Assembly (NCBI RefSeq): GCF_033880585.1
Contig: NZ_CP137624.1
Span: 3,011,501 to 3,075,500, forward strand
Length of the DNA: 64,000 bases
Direction: 5' to 3'
DNA from: Lysinibacillus louembei
GTDB taxonomy: Bacteria > Bacillota > Bacilli > Bacillales_A > Planococcaceae
This document shows positions 6,762 to 16,547 of the stretch, one piece after another. The notes below the pieces were generated by a model. The model was not told the origin of the DNA, searched no databases, and saw only the letters and a program-made list of their open reading frames with translations. Position 1 is the first letter of the stretch, and every line of letters starts with the position of its first letter. A program made the position numbers and the translations under genes.

Positions 6762-9587
6762 TTATTTTACTTTTGCTGCTTCTGTTACGGCTTCCGCAAT
6801 AATTGCTGCTTGTGCTTCTTTATGTGCATCTGCATCACCCTCAGATGTTGCGCTCATTGCAGGACGACCTACATAGCGTAGTTTTTTACCTTCTGAAAGC
6901 TCATATAAGCTTTCGATTGCATAATTCCAAGCGCCTTGATTTTTCGGTTCTTCTTGTACCCAAACAACTTCCTTCGCATTTGGATATTTTGCAAGTACCT
7001 CTGCAATTTGTGCACTTGGGAATGGATATAATTGCTCCACACGCACGATGTGTATGTGATCATAGCCTTCTCCATCTTTTACGCGGTCTGCTAAATCAAT
7101 CATCACTTTACCTGTACCTAATACGATGCGCTCTACTGCCTTTGCCTTCGTACCTAAGCCTGGTTGCTCGATAATTTCTTGGAATGAGCCGTTAGCTAAT
7201 TGCTCTGCATTTGCCGCTGCTAATGGATGACGCAATAAGTATTTCGGTGATGCCACAACAAGTGGACGTACACCTTCCGTACCTAATAAAGCAGCTTGGC
7301 GGCGCAATAAGTGGTAGTAGTTGCCTGCGTTTGAGCAGTTTGCTACGAACCAGTTATTTTCAGCAGCCATTTGTAGGTAACGCTCGATACGGCTTGATGA
7401 GTGTTCAGGACCTTGCCCCTCATAGCCGTGTGGTAGAAGCATAACTAAGCCAGACTTTTGCCCCCATTTTGCACGCGCACCTGAAATAAAGTTGTCGAAC
7501 ATTGCTTGTGCCATGTTTGCAAAGTCACCAAATTGCGCTTCCCAAATAGCTAATACATTTTCTTTTTCCAGCGTATAGCCATATTCAAAGCCAACTACGC
7601 CTGCTTCTGTTAGCGGTGAGTTGTATACAGAGAATGATGCTTTTGCATCTTGAATATGGTGCAATGGCGTAAATTCGCTGCCGTTGTTTTTGTCATGTAG
7701 CACTAAGTGACGTTGTGAGAACGTACCACGCTGTGCATCTTGCCCTGTGAAACGAATTGGTGTGCCATCTTGCAGCAATGTTGCAAATGCTAACGTTTCT
7801 GCATGACCCCAATCAATTTTGCCAGTTTTAAATGCGTCACGACGCTTTTCTAAAATTTTGCCTAGCTTATTTTGTGGCTCAAAGCCTTCTGCAAATACTA
7901 ATAAATCTTCGTTAATTCCTTGTAAACGCTCCACGCTTGTCGTTGTGTCTACTTGTGGGAAGTCCACTTTTAACGCTTCTGGCATTTCAAGATGCTTATG
8001 CTCATCCTTCTCTGCCATTTCTTTCACATGGTCGTATGCCGCTTGCATTTCTGCATATGCAGCGCTATCAAGAGCTTTCAGTTGTTCTTCTGTTACTAGC
8101 CCTTCTGCTACTAATTTCGCACCGTAAAGCACACGCACTGTGTCGTGCTTCGATACAAGCTTATACGTTTCAGGATTTGTTACTGTTGGATCATCTGTTT
8201 CATTATGACCGTGACGGCGGTAGCCGATTAAGTCAACGATGATGTCCTTACCGAATTTTTGACGGTATTCTGCTGCAAAGCGTCCTACTTGTGCAACCGC
8301 CTCAGGATGATCTGCGTTGACGTGAATAACTGGAATATCATAGCCTTTTGCAGGGTCTGATGAATAAACAGATGAACGAGAATCATATAGCTCTGTTGTA
8401 AAGCCAATCATATTGTTGGCAATAATATGGATTGTACCGCCTGTTGTGAAGCCCTCTGTTTTAGCAAAGTTCATCACCTCTGTTACGATACCTTGACCAG
8501 GGAATGCTGCGTCACCATGCACTAAAATGCCTAAACCAGAAGTAGCATCATGCTTCGCTGAGCCGATTGCAGATACATCATCCTGTGTTGCGCGCGTTGA
8601 GCCTAGCACAACTGGATTACCGATTTCTAAGTGAGACGGGTTATAGGCAAGCTTCACAGACATACCTGATTCACGCGTATAAGATGCACCCATATGGTAC
8701 TTTACGTCACCAGACCAGCCTTTTGTAATTTGTAAGCGACCATGCTCAGGCATAAATAGTTCATTTGATACGTGAGCAAAATCAGAGAACATCATGTCAT
8801 ATGGCTTGTTTAAAATATGTGTTAACACATTTAAACGACCACGGTGCGCCATACCAATGCGTACATTTTTCACATTTTTCGCTTCTACTGCTTTTAAAAT
8901 TTCATCAAATAACACGATTTGTGTATCTAAGCCTTCTCCAGAGAAACGCTTTTGTCCTACAAATGTTTTATGAATGAATTTTTCAAAGTTTTCCACATGT
9001 GTTAAGCGGTCTAATAGCGCTTTCTTTTCTTCAGTAGTTACTGCCTTTGATAGCGCACCTGATTCAATTTGTTCCTGGAACCATTCGCGCTCTTCCACTG
9101 TCCCTATATGATTGTATTCGAAGGCAATTTTATCTGTATAAACAGATTTTAAATAAGCAATCGCATCGCGACCATTTTGCACGCCTGCTGGTACATTTTT
9201 GAAGAATACAGTAGCTGGAATTTCAGCTAAATCTGCTTGGCTTAAGCCAAATGTGCCTTCATCAATTTTTGCTGTATCAAGTGCGCGGTTGTTTAATGGG
9301 TAGATGTCCGCAGCTAAATGACCGTATGTTCGGATGGATTCTGCTAATTTGATAGCAGCTAATAATTTACTAAAATCTGCTTGTGAAGAAACTGCTCCTC
9401 CAGTTACAGCAACTTCAACTCCACCTTCCACTACGACAGGTGCCCCGTATTGCTGGAACAATTCAACTAAAGCTGGTTCTACTTCTTCGGGAGATTGTAG
9501 AAATAAGTCGTATTGCTCCATGACATAACCTAAGTTAGGGCCTGCAAACGCTGACCAAGGGGAACCATGTAATACATTGTTCGACAT
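6762..9587 (-). CDS. odhA: 2-oxoglutarate dehydrogenase E1 component
   Basis: A 941-residue thiamine-diphosphate enzyme that decarboxylates 2-oxoglutarate and passes the succinyl group to OdhB. Visible features: N-terminal PWSAFAGPNLGYVMEQYDLF (E2-contacting region), substrate/ThDP residues in IGMAHRGRLN and GDAAFPGQG...NNMIGFTT, RRHGHNETDDP, and the C-terminal transketolase-like half with GTFSQRH and LLPHGYEGQGPEHSS. The start is the ATG at 9587, 8 bases after GGAGGTT; the frame is open 48 codons further upstream, but that extension is poorly coding-like and lacks a ribosome binding site. First gene of odhA-odhB. Confidence 0.95.
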   Translation of the reverse strand: MSNNVLHGSPWSAFAGPNLGYVMEQYDLFLQSPEEVEPALVELFQQYGAPVVVEGGVEVAVTGGAVSSQADFSKLLAAIKLAESIRTYGHLAADIYPLNNRALDTAKIDEGTFGLSQADLAEIPATVFFKNVPAGVQNGRDAIAYLKSVYTDKIAFEYNHIGTVEEREWFQEQIESGALSKAVTTEEKKALLDRLTHVENFEKFIHKTFVGQKRFSGEGLDTQIVLFDEILKAVEAKNVKNVRIGMAHRGRLNVLTHILNKPYDMMFSDFAHVSNELFMPEHGRLQITKGWSGDVKYHMGASYTRESGMSVKLAYNPSHLEIGNPVVLGSTRATQDDVSAIGSAKHDATSGLGILVHGDAAFPGQGIVTEVMNFAKTEGFTTGGTIHIIANNMIGFTTELYDSRSSVYSSDPAKGYDIPVIHVNADHPEAVAQVGRFAAEYRQKFGKDIIVDLIGYRRHGHNETDDPTVTNPETYKLVSKHDTVRVLYGAKLVAEGLVTEEQLKALDSAAYAEMQAAYDHVKEMAEKDEHKHLEMPEALKVDFPQVDTTTSVERLQGINEDLLVFAEGFEPQNKLGKILEKRRDAFKTGKIDWGHAETLAFATLLQDGTPIRFTGQDAQRGTFSQRHLVLHDKNNGSEFTPLHHIQDAKASFSVYNSPLTEAGVVGFEYGYTLEKENVLAIWEAQFGDFANMAQAMFDNFISGARAKWGQKSGLVMLLPHGYEGQGPEHSSSRIERYLQMAAENNWFVANCSNAGNYYHLLRRQAALLGTEGVRPLVVASPKYLLRHPLAAANAEQLANGSFQEIIEQPGLGTKAKAVERIVLGTGKVMIDLADRVKDGEGYDHIHIVRVEQLYPFPSAQIAEVLAKYPNAKEVVWVQEEPKNQGAWNYAIESLYELSEGKKLRYVGRPAMSATSEGDADAHKEAQAAIIAEAVTEAAKVK

Positions 9588-9832
9588 GAAAATAACCTCC
9601 AAATTTTGCCTGCATGGCAGTTCCATTTTAAAATAAACATTTCTTGGCTCTCTACTACCTAAATGATAGCTGAACCTATTTATTTTTGTATACTTACATT
9701 CAATGCTTTTCAGCAGAGAACATTTTTCCACTTCAATCTTACTACTCTCAACAAAAAATACAACTATTTTTCAATAAATAAGCTAAATTTTTAGCGAACT
9801 TTAGAAAATCGAAACCATCTAACCGAAATTCC

Positions 9833-11206
9833 TCACTTTTTCAAAGGAATCTTTAACAAAAATGTTGTTCCTTGCTGAATTTCGCTTTGTACTTTCAGCT
9901 CTACATGATATTTTGCTGCAAGCATTTTCGTAATGCTTAAGCCGAGTCCTGTTCCCCCACCATTTTGTTGACGTGATGCATCGACTCGGTAAAAGCGATC
10001 AAATATAAATGGCAAATGCTCCTTTGCAATCCCTATACCATTATCCTGAATTTCGATATAAAAGCAACCATCAATTTGTGCTGTAGAAATACGTATTTTT
10101 GGTATAGATTCATTATAACGTATGCCATTTTCAATAATATTGCGCAATATTTGTGCAAGCGCTTCAGGTGAAATAGCTAATCGCTGCTGCGATAATTCCT
10201 CCACATGGAATTGCGCATTTGGATAGACCATTGCTAATTCATGAATGACTTGTGGCAGTACAGCGCTCACGTCCACCTCTGAAGTGTCGATAGCTTGCTC
10301 TCTTCTTGCTAGCTGTAAAAGCTCTTCAATCATTTTTTTCATTCTTTTTACTTCCATGAGTGAGCTATCAATGGATTCATTTAAAATTTGTGGGTCATCC
10401 TTGCCCCAGCGTGCAAGCAACGACAAATGACCTTCTACCGCTTGAATTGGTGTGCGCAATTCATGGGAGGCATCTGCCACAAATTGCTGTTGCTGCGTAA
10501 AGGAAATGTTCAGCTCCTCCAACATCGAATCATACATTTGCAGCAAATCACCGATTTCATCATCTGCCTGATATGTGAAAGCTTCACGCTCCTTTAAGCC
10601 TTTATCGCGCACAGATTGCATCGAATCACGCAATTGCTGAAGCGGACGAATTAAACGATTTGCTAAATAAAAGCTGATAAAGGCAACGAGCAGCAATGCG
10701 CCAACACCAACAATGGCCATTGTCGTCAGCACATATTGCATCATTTTATGAAACGTTGTAAGCGGATGTATTAACTGCATATAGCCTTGAAACGGTCCTA
10801 TTTGTACAACACGTTCAATAATATAAGCATCGTCCGTTTTGCGCATCACTGTATTCAGCAATTCTTCGTAGGTTGCAGTTGTTGGAACGACTGGTGATAC
10901 ATCATTAAACGACAGGATTTGAATACCATCAAAATTCATAATACGCACCGTTTGCTCCTGCTTGCCAATCGTGTTGCTCAACCTTTCCTCTAGCTGCTGA
11001 ATCGTTGTCGTTGGGCTAAGCGTTTCAAAAAAGGAGCTCATATCGTCCGCTGATCGGAGTGCACTGCGTTCCTCATTGTTTAGTAGCCACGTATGTAAGG
11101 AAATATATAAAATAAGGCAAATAAGTACGTAGCTAATAAAGATTGTCGTAGCGGTCGACAGCATCCATTTCTCTTTTAGCGACATTCGATTAAATAATTG
11201 TTTCAT
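9833..11206 (-). CDS. Two-component sensor histidine kinase (ArlS/YkoH-like)
   Basis: A 457-residue membrane kinase. Membrane helix 1 is about residues 17-38, an extracellular domain covers 39-157, helix 2 is 158-180, then HAMP (about 180-233), the dimerisation domain with the phosphorylated His248 in FVADASHELRTP, and a catalytic domain with NIIENGIRYN, DNGIGI and GGGTGLGLS. The signal is unknown. Its ATG lies 4 bases after the stop of the response regulator gene, so the two are co-expressed. Architecture and size resemble ArlS of staphylococci and YkoH of B. subtilis, but orthology was not tested. Confidence 0.88.
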   Translation of the reverse strand: MKQLFNRMSLKEKWMLSTATTIFISYVLICLILYISLHTWLLNNEERSALRSADDMSSFFETLSPTTTIQQLEERLSNTIGKQEQTVRIMNFDGIQILSFNDVSPVVPTTATYEELLNTVMRKTDDAYIIERVVQIGPFQGYMQLIHPLTTFHKMMQYVLTTMAIVGVGALLLVAFISFYLANRLIRPLQQLRDSMQSVRDKGLKEREAFTYQADDEIGDLLQMYDSMLEELNISFTQQQQFVADASHELRTPIQAVEGHLSLLARWGKDDPQILNESIDSSLMEVKRMKKMIEELLQLARREQAIDTSEVDVSAVLPQVIHELAMVYPNAQFHVEELSQQRLAISPEALAQILRNIIENGIRYNESIPKIRISTAQIDGCFYIEIQDNGIGIAKEHLPFIFDRFYRVDASRQQNGGGTGLGLSITKMLAAKYHVELKVQSEIQQGTTFLLKIPLKK

Positions 11207-11209
11207 TGT

Positions 11210-11881
11210 TTAGCCTCTCATCACATAGCCTACACCACGCACCGTTTCAATATAAGGCTGCTCTGTCGTTTTCAGCTTCGTGCGTAAATGGCGTATATAA
11301 ACATCCACAACGTTTGTCTCGACTTCGCTATCAAAGCCCCATACAGCCTCTAAAATGCGCTCACGCGTGCAGACTTTATTTAAATTTTGCGCTAAAAATA
11401 CTAGCAGGTCATACTCAGTTTTCGTCAAATCTAGCCTTTTTTGTTCAAATGTCACCTCATATGCTTCCATATCGATTTCCAAGTTGCGACAAATTAGAAG
11501 CTTGTCCGCCATTGTTTGATTGCCCGTACGGCGCATGATGGAGCGAATGCGTGCAAGCAGCTCCTCAATAGCAAATGGCTTCACGATATAATCATCCGCC
11601 CCTGCATCAAGCCCTGCCACACGATCCATCACGGCATCGCGAGCGGTCAATAAAATAATAGGCACTTGCGACTGCTGGCGAACTCTCCTACATACTTCAA
11701 TACCATTGAGCTGTGGCAGCATCACATCAAGTAAAATGCAGTCATAGGGATTGGCTAGCGCCTCTGTCAAACCTTCCCGCCCATCAAATACGCATGTTAC
11801 ATCAAATTGCTCATGCTTTAGCTCCAGTTCAATAAAGCGTGAAATATTTTTTTCGTCTTCTACTAATAATATTTTTTTCAT
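11210..11881 (-). CDS. OmpR-family response regulator (ArlR/YkoG-like)
   Basis: A 223-residue DNA-binding response regulator: receiver domain (residues 1-115) with Asp52 as phosphoacceptor in ILLDVMLP, Thr/Ala and Lys switch residues in LLTARD and IVKPF, and a winged-helix output domain (about 125-223) with LTKTEYDLL and VDVYIRHLRTKL. SD GAGGTGAG precedes the ATG. First gene of the pair with the kinase at 9833-11206. A terminator for the upstream gene abuts its ribosome binding site. Targets unknown. Confidence 0.9.
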   Translation of the reverse strand: MKKILLVEDEKNISRFIELELKHEQFDVTCVFDGREGLTEALANPYDCILLDVMLPQLNGIEVCRRVRQQSQVPIILLTARDAVMDRVAGLDAGADDYIVKPFAIEELLARIRSIMRRTGNQTMADKLLICRNLEIDMEAYEVTFEQKRLDLTKTEYDLLVFLAQNLNKVCTRERILEAVWGFDSEVETNVVDVYIRHLRTKLKTTEQPYIETVRGVGYVMRG

Positions 11882-11895
11882 ATTGTCTCACCTCT

Positions 11896-11940
11896 AAAAA
11901 ATGCCCTAAAGGCTCCATAAAAAGCCTTTAGGACATTTTG
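11896..11940 (-). terminator. Terminator after diguanylate cyclase gene
   Basis: AAAATG-C-CCTAAAGGCT (11897-11913) pairs with AGCCTTTAGG-A-CATTTT (11923-11939); on the minus strand it ends in TTTTTT directly before the ribosome binding site of the response regulator gene. Confidence 0.8.
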
Positions 11941-11963
11941 ATGGATAGCCGCTTTGACTATCC

Positions 11964-14000
11964 TTATTGTACGTCATCATATATTTTGAAGCCATTTTTT
12001 TCAACTGTTTTTGCTTTATATAATGCTTTATCCGCATTTTCTAGTAGCGATTCTAATGTCGTCGCATGGTCTGGATAATAACTAACACCAATTGAGACAG
12101 TTGGCTTGAAATGGTTGCCCTGAATATCTGCTCCTAGCTGTAAATTATGCTGAATACGTGCAATGATATCCTGTGTCATCCTTTTACGCTCAGCTTCTAT
12201 AATCGATAGCTCCGCTAATATAACGACAAATTCATCGCCTCCTACACGTACCGCAAAATCGCTTGAGCGAATGCTTGCTGCAATGCGCTCACCTGTTAGC
12301 TTAATAAATTCATCTCCAACATCATGACCATATTGATCGTTAATGGATTTGAAATTATCGCCATCAATATAAAGAACAGCGATGGAACGCATATTATTTT
12401 GGGCGGCATTCAGCACGCGAGGAAACTCCTTTTCCAAATATCTTCTATTTGGCAGCTGTGTTAAATTATCATGATATGCCATGAAGCGCAAAGAATTTTC
12501 CATTTTTTTACGCTCTGTTATTTCGCGTGATACCATAATAATTTGAAAAGCATTTTCTTTATCATTCTCTTTAGCGGTCTGATATTTCCCCTCAGTCCAA
12601 ACAATATCGCCATTTTTCGTCTGTAAGGCCAGCTCTATCGTCATATCGTTGCACTGCATATTTTTCAACTGTGAACGCCAAATTACCTCGCTTTCCTCTG
12701 TTAAAAATGATGCATAATTTTGGCCAATCAATTCGTCCTCTGTATATTGGAATATGCGAATATAGGATGGAGAAACATATTGAATGGTTCCATCCATATC
12801 CATAATCACGATAAAATCATTCATGTTTTCAGTAATGATCCGAAATGTGCGTTCATTATTTTGTAATTCAATCATTAAACGCTTCTTTTCAGATACACTG
12901 TAATTTACTGAAAAGTAGCTATCGATTTCCCCAGCGGCATTCGTTAATGGAATAATGGTTGTATCTACCCAATACGTTTCCCCTTGCTTTGAGCGATTGC
13001 AAATTTCGCCTTGCCAAATTTCACCGCATCGTAATTTTGCCCACATATTTTCTCCAAATTCAGGCGGATGGTAGCCCGAATCTAATATGTCGTGCGTTTG
13101 GCCAATTAGCTCTTCTCTCGCATAGCCTGTGCGTGCAGCAAAGCGGTCATTTAAATCAATAATTTTTCGGTCGACATCGATAATGGATAATTCAATCGCA
13201 TTGTTAATTGCATTTTTAATAATCGCTAAGCCATGCGATGTTTCACGTAGCTCTTTTTGCTGCTCAATAAAATCCGTTACTTCCTGCAAAATTAAAAATA
13301 TTGCAATAACATCACCATTTTCACTTGTGAAAGGCGAAAATGTGGCTGTGAAGCTTCTCGTTTGATTTGCTTTATCAATGAATTTCACAATTTTGGAAGT
13401 AAAATTATCACCGTTTTGCGCATCGTTTAAATAGCTTTCCCATTCTTTTACATACGGTTCTTGAATGAGGGGCAAGCTTAAAAATGATTGACCTTGCATC
13501 TTTGCTAAGCAAATGCCAAAATCATCGATGAAGCGTTCATTTGCCTCTAAAAATTTTAAATCGCTCGATATTAACACTGTTGATAAGAAGGTTTTAAAAA
13601 ATATGGAGCGCATAAATAAATATTTATCCTGTAAATCTCGGTCAAAGGCTATTTCCTTTGCAATGCCTAAAATAAACACTTCGCCCTCAGAAAATATCGG
13701 AAAAACTGTCGTTTCATGTTTACGTACTTCATTGGTATAATAGTCATAATCTTGAAAGTTTTGTTGCTCTTTTGTAGTTACCGCTAAATTATAATATTTT
13801 AAAATTGTTTCTGCTAAGTTTTGGGGCATAATTTCGGAGACCATTTTCCCATTTGGCTCCATTTCAAAAAGATGGCGTGCTGCTGTATTAACATACAAAT
13901 ATTCAAAATCCTCGCCCTTTTTTTTCATAAAAAAGACCATATCTTTACTATCTTTAAATATTATATTAAATTGGTTTTCCGAAAGAAATGGCTGTATCAT
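11964..14000 (-). CDS. Multi-PAS GGDEF diguanylate cyclase
   Basis: A 678-residue soluble signalling protein. Several PAS-type sensor domains are arranged in tandem (roughly residues 10-110, 130-245, 255-375 and 380-500, with PAC-like GEIWQGEICNRSKQGETYW and GDIVWTEGKYQ), followed by a GGDEF domain (about 505-678). The active-site loop GGDEF is intact at 587-591, and RSSD at 578-581 occupies the place of the inhibitory RxxD site, so it should make c-di-GMP and be subject to product inhibition. No membrane segment and no EAL domain. It is a single gene with its own terminator; input signal unknown. Confidence 0.88.
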   Translation of the reverse strand: MIQPFLSENQFNIIFKDSKDMVFFMKKKGEDFEYLYVNTAARHLFEMEPNGKMVSEIMPQNLAETILKYYNLAVTTKEQQNFQDYDYYTNEVRKHETTVFPIFSEGEVFILGIAKEIAFDRDLQDKYLFMRSIFFKTFLSTVLISSDLKFLEANERFIDDFGICLAKMQGQSFLSLPLIQEPYVKEWESYLNDAQNGDNFTSKIVKFIDKANQTRSFTATFSPFTSENGDVIAIFLILQEVTDFIEQQKELRETSHGLAIIKNAINNAIELSIIDVDRKIIDLNDRFAARTGYAREELIGQTHDILDSGYHPPEFGENMWAKLRCGEIWQGEICNRSKQGETYWVDTTIIPLTNAAGEIDSYFSVNYSVSEKKRLMIELQNNERTFRIITENMNDFIVIMDMDGTIQYVSPSYIRIFQYTEDELIGQNYASFLTEESEVIWRSQLKNMQCNDMTIELALQTKNGDIVWTEGKYQTAKENDKENAFQIIMVSREITERKKMENSLRFMAYHDNLTQLPNRRYLEKEFPRVLNAAQNNMRSIAVLYIDGDNFKSINDQYGHDVGDEFIKLTGERIAASIRSSDFAVRVGGDEFVVILAELSIIEAERKRMTQDIIARIQHNLQLGADIQGNHFKPTVSIGVSYYPDHATTLESLLENADKALYKAKTVEKNGFKIYDDVQ

Positions 14001-14154
14001 CCTTTATGACACCTACCCTACACTTAGTCTATATCGTTTATCTTTATAAAATCAATTACGCCTCATCTTACTCCCGTCCAGATTTTTGCGACCATGTTTC
14101 TAGTAGAGGTTAACCTAAATCCATCATATCCTATGGAGGTGGGAGTTGTACTTG

Positions 14155-14259
14155 ATGCTATCCTTTCGATACAAAAAGAATCTATACAGAAAAGAGCTGC
14201 TGAATCATGATACATTTATACAAGATAGAAGCTTTTCACTACAAAAACTGCAATTGTAA
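14155..14259 (+). CDS. Possible small ORF (34 aa)
   Basis: ATG at 14155 lies 9 bases after GGGAG, within a longer GGAGGTGGGAG purine block. The product is basic (MLSFRYKKNLYRKELLNHD...), without similarity that I recognise. It is supported only by the ribosome binding site. It sits in an otherwise gene-free stretch from 14001 to 14711. Confidence 0.22.
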   Translation: MLSFRYKKNLYRKELLNHDTFIQDRSFSLQKLQL

Positions 14260-14412
14260 ATGTATTATAGCAATATTTATCACTTGGATGTACATATTTT
14301 CATAAAATACGTTATGTACAAAAGATGATTTTCTTTGCAGAATAATACTTTTCAGATAATTAAGAATAAAAAGACTTTTTCGAGCTATTTTTTGTTTTTT
14401 CGAGTTAAACAC

Positions 14413-14550
14413 TTGCATGAATGACCTGTCATATTATATGATATTTTACGAAAATATCTTTTCATTCAGCACTTGTTGAGCTGCTAGAAAATTTCTAGCA
14501 AATCACTTGTATTGCTATAACCGTTTACAGTTGATAACGGTTATTTTTTT
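14413..14550 (+). ncRNA. Candidate small RNA with orphan terminator
   Basis: TTGCAT (14413-14418), 18 bases, TATGAT (14437-14442) form a plausible promoter. About 100 bases on, ATAACCG (14517-14523) pairs with CGGTTAT (14538-14544) and is followed by a run of Ts; a second hairpin, TGCTAGAAA/TTTCTAGCA, lies at 14482-14500. No coding gene ends here on the plus strand, so the terminator is unexplained by annotated genes. Predicted RNA about 14449-14550. Confidence 0.35.
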
Positions 14551-14711
14551 CCCCTAATTATTAGTATTAGCAGGAATCGAATTTCATATGCAAAGTAGCG
14601 AATAACTAAAGGTTGTAACATAGTAAGATGTCTAGGTTATATAGGAGTTAAGTTCGAAATGCATGCCTTGTGATTTTTTTACCTATACTCTTTTTAAAGG
14701 AGGCGTTTCGC

Positions 14712-15260
14712 ATGCTGAAACACCGTGATGTACATGAAGCAACTGAACTTTACCAACTATTGAGCCATCCATCTGTTTTTCCTTACGTTCGCCAAAAAGC
14801 AACATCCGCTGAAGAATATTTATTTATGACAAAGCAACTAATCGAAGAAGAAGACGCTGGCATGACCATTTCGCGTACAATTGTCGATGAATGGGGACAG
14901 CCAATCGGAACAATTAGCCTCTATGATATTCAAGACGGTGCAGGCTTTCTTGGTACTTGGATTGGTCAGCCGTTTCAAGGAAAGGGCTATAATCAAAAAG
15001 CAAAGTTATTGTTTTTACAGGAGCTTTTTTTCAAATATGATTTCCATACTGTGTTTTTACGCATCCGCCAAGAAAATAGTCGTTCCAAAGCCGCTGCGTT
15101 GAAGCTACCCTATGTAGCTTGTGCAAAGGACACACATCCTGCTCTTTTAGAGCAAATTAATCGCGGAGAGGCTCAGTTTGATTTATTCAGCATCTCTAAA
15201 GACTTATTCTACTTAACAACAGCACATGTACAAATGGATGCTGAGGAACAAGCAATGTAA
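14712..15260 (+). CDS. GNAT-family N-acetyltransferase (RimJ/RimL-like)
   Basis: A 182-residue cytoplasmic acetyltransferase. The acetyl-CoA binding region GTWIGQPFQGKGYNQKAK (around residues 90-107) and the following FLRIRQENSRSKAAALKL match the Acetyltransf_3 group that modifies protein N-termini or small molecules. The start at 14712 follows AAAGGAGG at 8-base spacing; an in-frame start at 14670 lacks such a site. The normally conserved asparagine-to-leucine region before KLPY is somewhat diverged. Substrate unknown. Single gene followed by a strong terminator. Confidence 0.8.
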   Translation: MLKHRDVHEATELYQLLSHPSVFPYVRQKATSAEEYLFMTKQLIEEEDAGMTISRTIVDEWGQPIGTISLYDIQDGAGFLGTWIGQPFQGKGYNQKAKLLFLQELFFKYDFHTVFLRIRQENSRSKAAALKLPYVACAKDTHPALLEQINRGEAQFDLFSISKDLFYLTTAHVQMDAEEQAM

Positions 15261-15263
15261 CGA

Positions 15264-15305
15264 TAAAGCTGACACACCGCGAATGTGTCAGCTTTTTATT
15301 TTTAT
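15264..15305 (+). terminator. Terminator after acetyltransferase gene
   Basis: AAAGCTGACACA (15265-15276) pairs perfectly with TGTGTCAGCTTT (15284-15295), followed by TTATTTTTATT. Confidence 0.88.
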
Positions 15306-15311
15306 TAACTA

Positions 15312-16394
15312 TCAATTGTTTCCGTATTGTGTAATGAGCACGACCATTTCATCAGGCGTTTTCGGGCGCTCCGCATCAGCCATGGCATCAATCATTTCAT
15401 TTTCATGTGCTACAAGGTAACGCAATGCCTCGCTGAACGATTGCTTTGTTAAAGCCTCCTCCTCCAGCACATGGGCAAACTTCTGCTTTTTAAATAAATT
15501 AGCATTTAAAATTTGGTCACCACGGCTTTTGCTAGCTGATAATGGAATGAGCAGCATCGGCTTGCGTAGCGCAAGAAATTCAAAAATAGAGTTAGAGCCA
15601 GCACGTGATACAATATAATCTGCGGCATGCAGTAAATCAGGCAGCTCTGTTGTCACATATTCAAATTGCTTGTAGCCTTGTAAGGCAGTTAATGATGTAT
15701 CTACATTGCCTTTTCCGCATAAATGAATAATATTGTAGTCCACTAGCAAATCGGTTAAATTCATGCGTAATGCCTCATTTAACACAACGGAACCTAAGCT
15801 CCCCCCCATCACAAGCAATACTTTTTTGGACGTTTGCTCGAAGTGGCATAACGCTAAGCCTTTTTCTCGTGACCCTTCAAATAATTGCTGGCGAATAATG
15901 GAGCCTGTGCATGTCGCCTTGTCATTTGGTAAATGCTGCATTGTCTCTTTAAATACAGTGAAAATATGTGAGGCAAATGGCAATGCTAGCTTGTTTGCTA
16001 AGCCTGGTGTTACGTCCGATTCGTGCACAACGACAGGTACATTCGCTAATTTCGCTGCCATAACAACAGGAACCGATACAAAGCCTCCTTTTGAAAAAAT
16101 AACTGCGGGCTTTACTTTGCGAATAATGGCAAAAGCTTGGCTAATACCATATAAAACGCGAAATGGATCTGTAAAGTTTTTGACAGAAAAATAGCGACGC
16201 AATTTCCCACTTGAAATGCTATGATACGTTATTTCAGGGAAATTATTGCCGATTAATTCCTTTTCTATGCCATCATAAGAACCAATATAATGAACTTCAT
16301 ATCCTTCTTTTATTAACGAAGGAATAATGGCCTCATTCAGCGACACATGCCCTGCGGTTCCTCCACCTGTTAAAATAATTGTTTGTTGTTTCAC
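15312..16394 (-). CDS. murG: MurG-like UDP-GlcNAc transferase (lipid II synthesis)
   Basis: A 360-residue GT28 glycosyltransferase. MurG adds GlcNAc to lipid I to make lipid II at the inner face of the membrane. The N-terminal LTGGGTAGHV loop, FSKGGFVSVPVV, VVHESDVTPGLANKL, MGGSLGS and the sugar-nucleotide binding SRAGSNSIFEFLALRKPMLLIP are all present. I choose the GTG at 16394 (7 bases after AGGGGA), giving MKQQTIILTGG; an upstream TTG is less likely. It stands alone rather than in a mur/fts division cluster, so it may be a second MurG copy or the only one in this genome; the window cannot decide. Confidence 0.85.
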   Translation of the reverse strand: MKQQTIILTGGGTAGHVSLNEAIIPSLIKEGYEVHYIGSYDGIEKELIGNNFPEITYHSISSGKLRRYFSVKNFTDPFRVLYGISQAFAIIRKVKPAVIFSKGGFVSVPVVMAAKLANVPVVVHESDVTPGLANKLALPFASHIFTVFKETMQHLPNDKATCTGSIIRQQLFEGSREKGLALCHFEQTSKKVLLVMGGSLGSVVLNEALRMNLTDLLVDYNIIHLCGKGNVDTSLTALQGYKQFEYVTTELPDLLHAADYIVSRAGSNSIFEFLALRKPMLLIPLSASKSRGDQILNANLFKKQKFAHVLEEEALTKQSFSEALRYLVAHENEMIDAMADAERPKTPDEMVVLITQYGNN

Positions 16395-16547
16395 ATCAAT
16401 TCCCCTATCTTTCAAGCATATATTTAAACATTTTTCATTTATTTTTTATAATAAAACAATTTACAACAACTTATTGTACTATATGCAACTTAAAAGATAT
16501 AGATGATATAGAGAATTTTGCAATTATCGTCAAGTGCTACATATAGT

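Noticed and set aside
9588-9731. N-terminal extension of OdhA by 48 residues
   Set aside because: The ATG at 9587 has a good ribosome binding site and gives the family N-terminus; the extension is leader sequence.
11206-11538. 110-codon plus-strand frame opposite the response regulator
   Set aside because: Antisense shadow of a conserved gene, no ribosome binding site, low-complexity composition.
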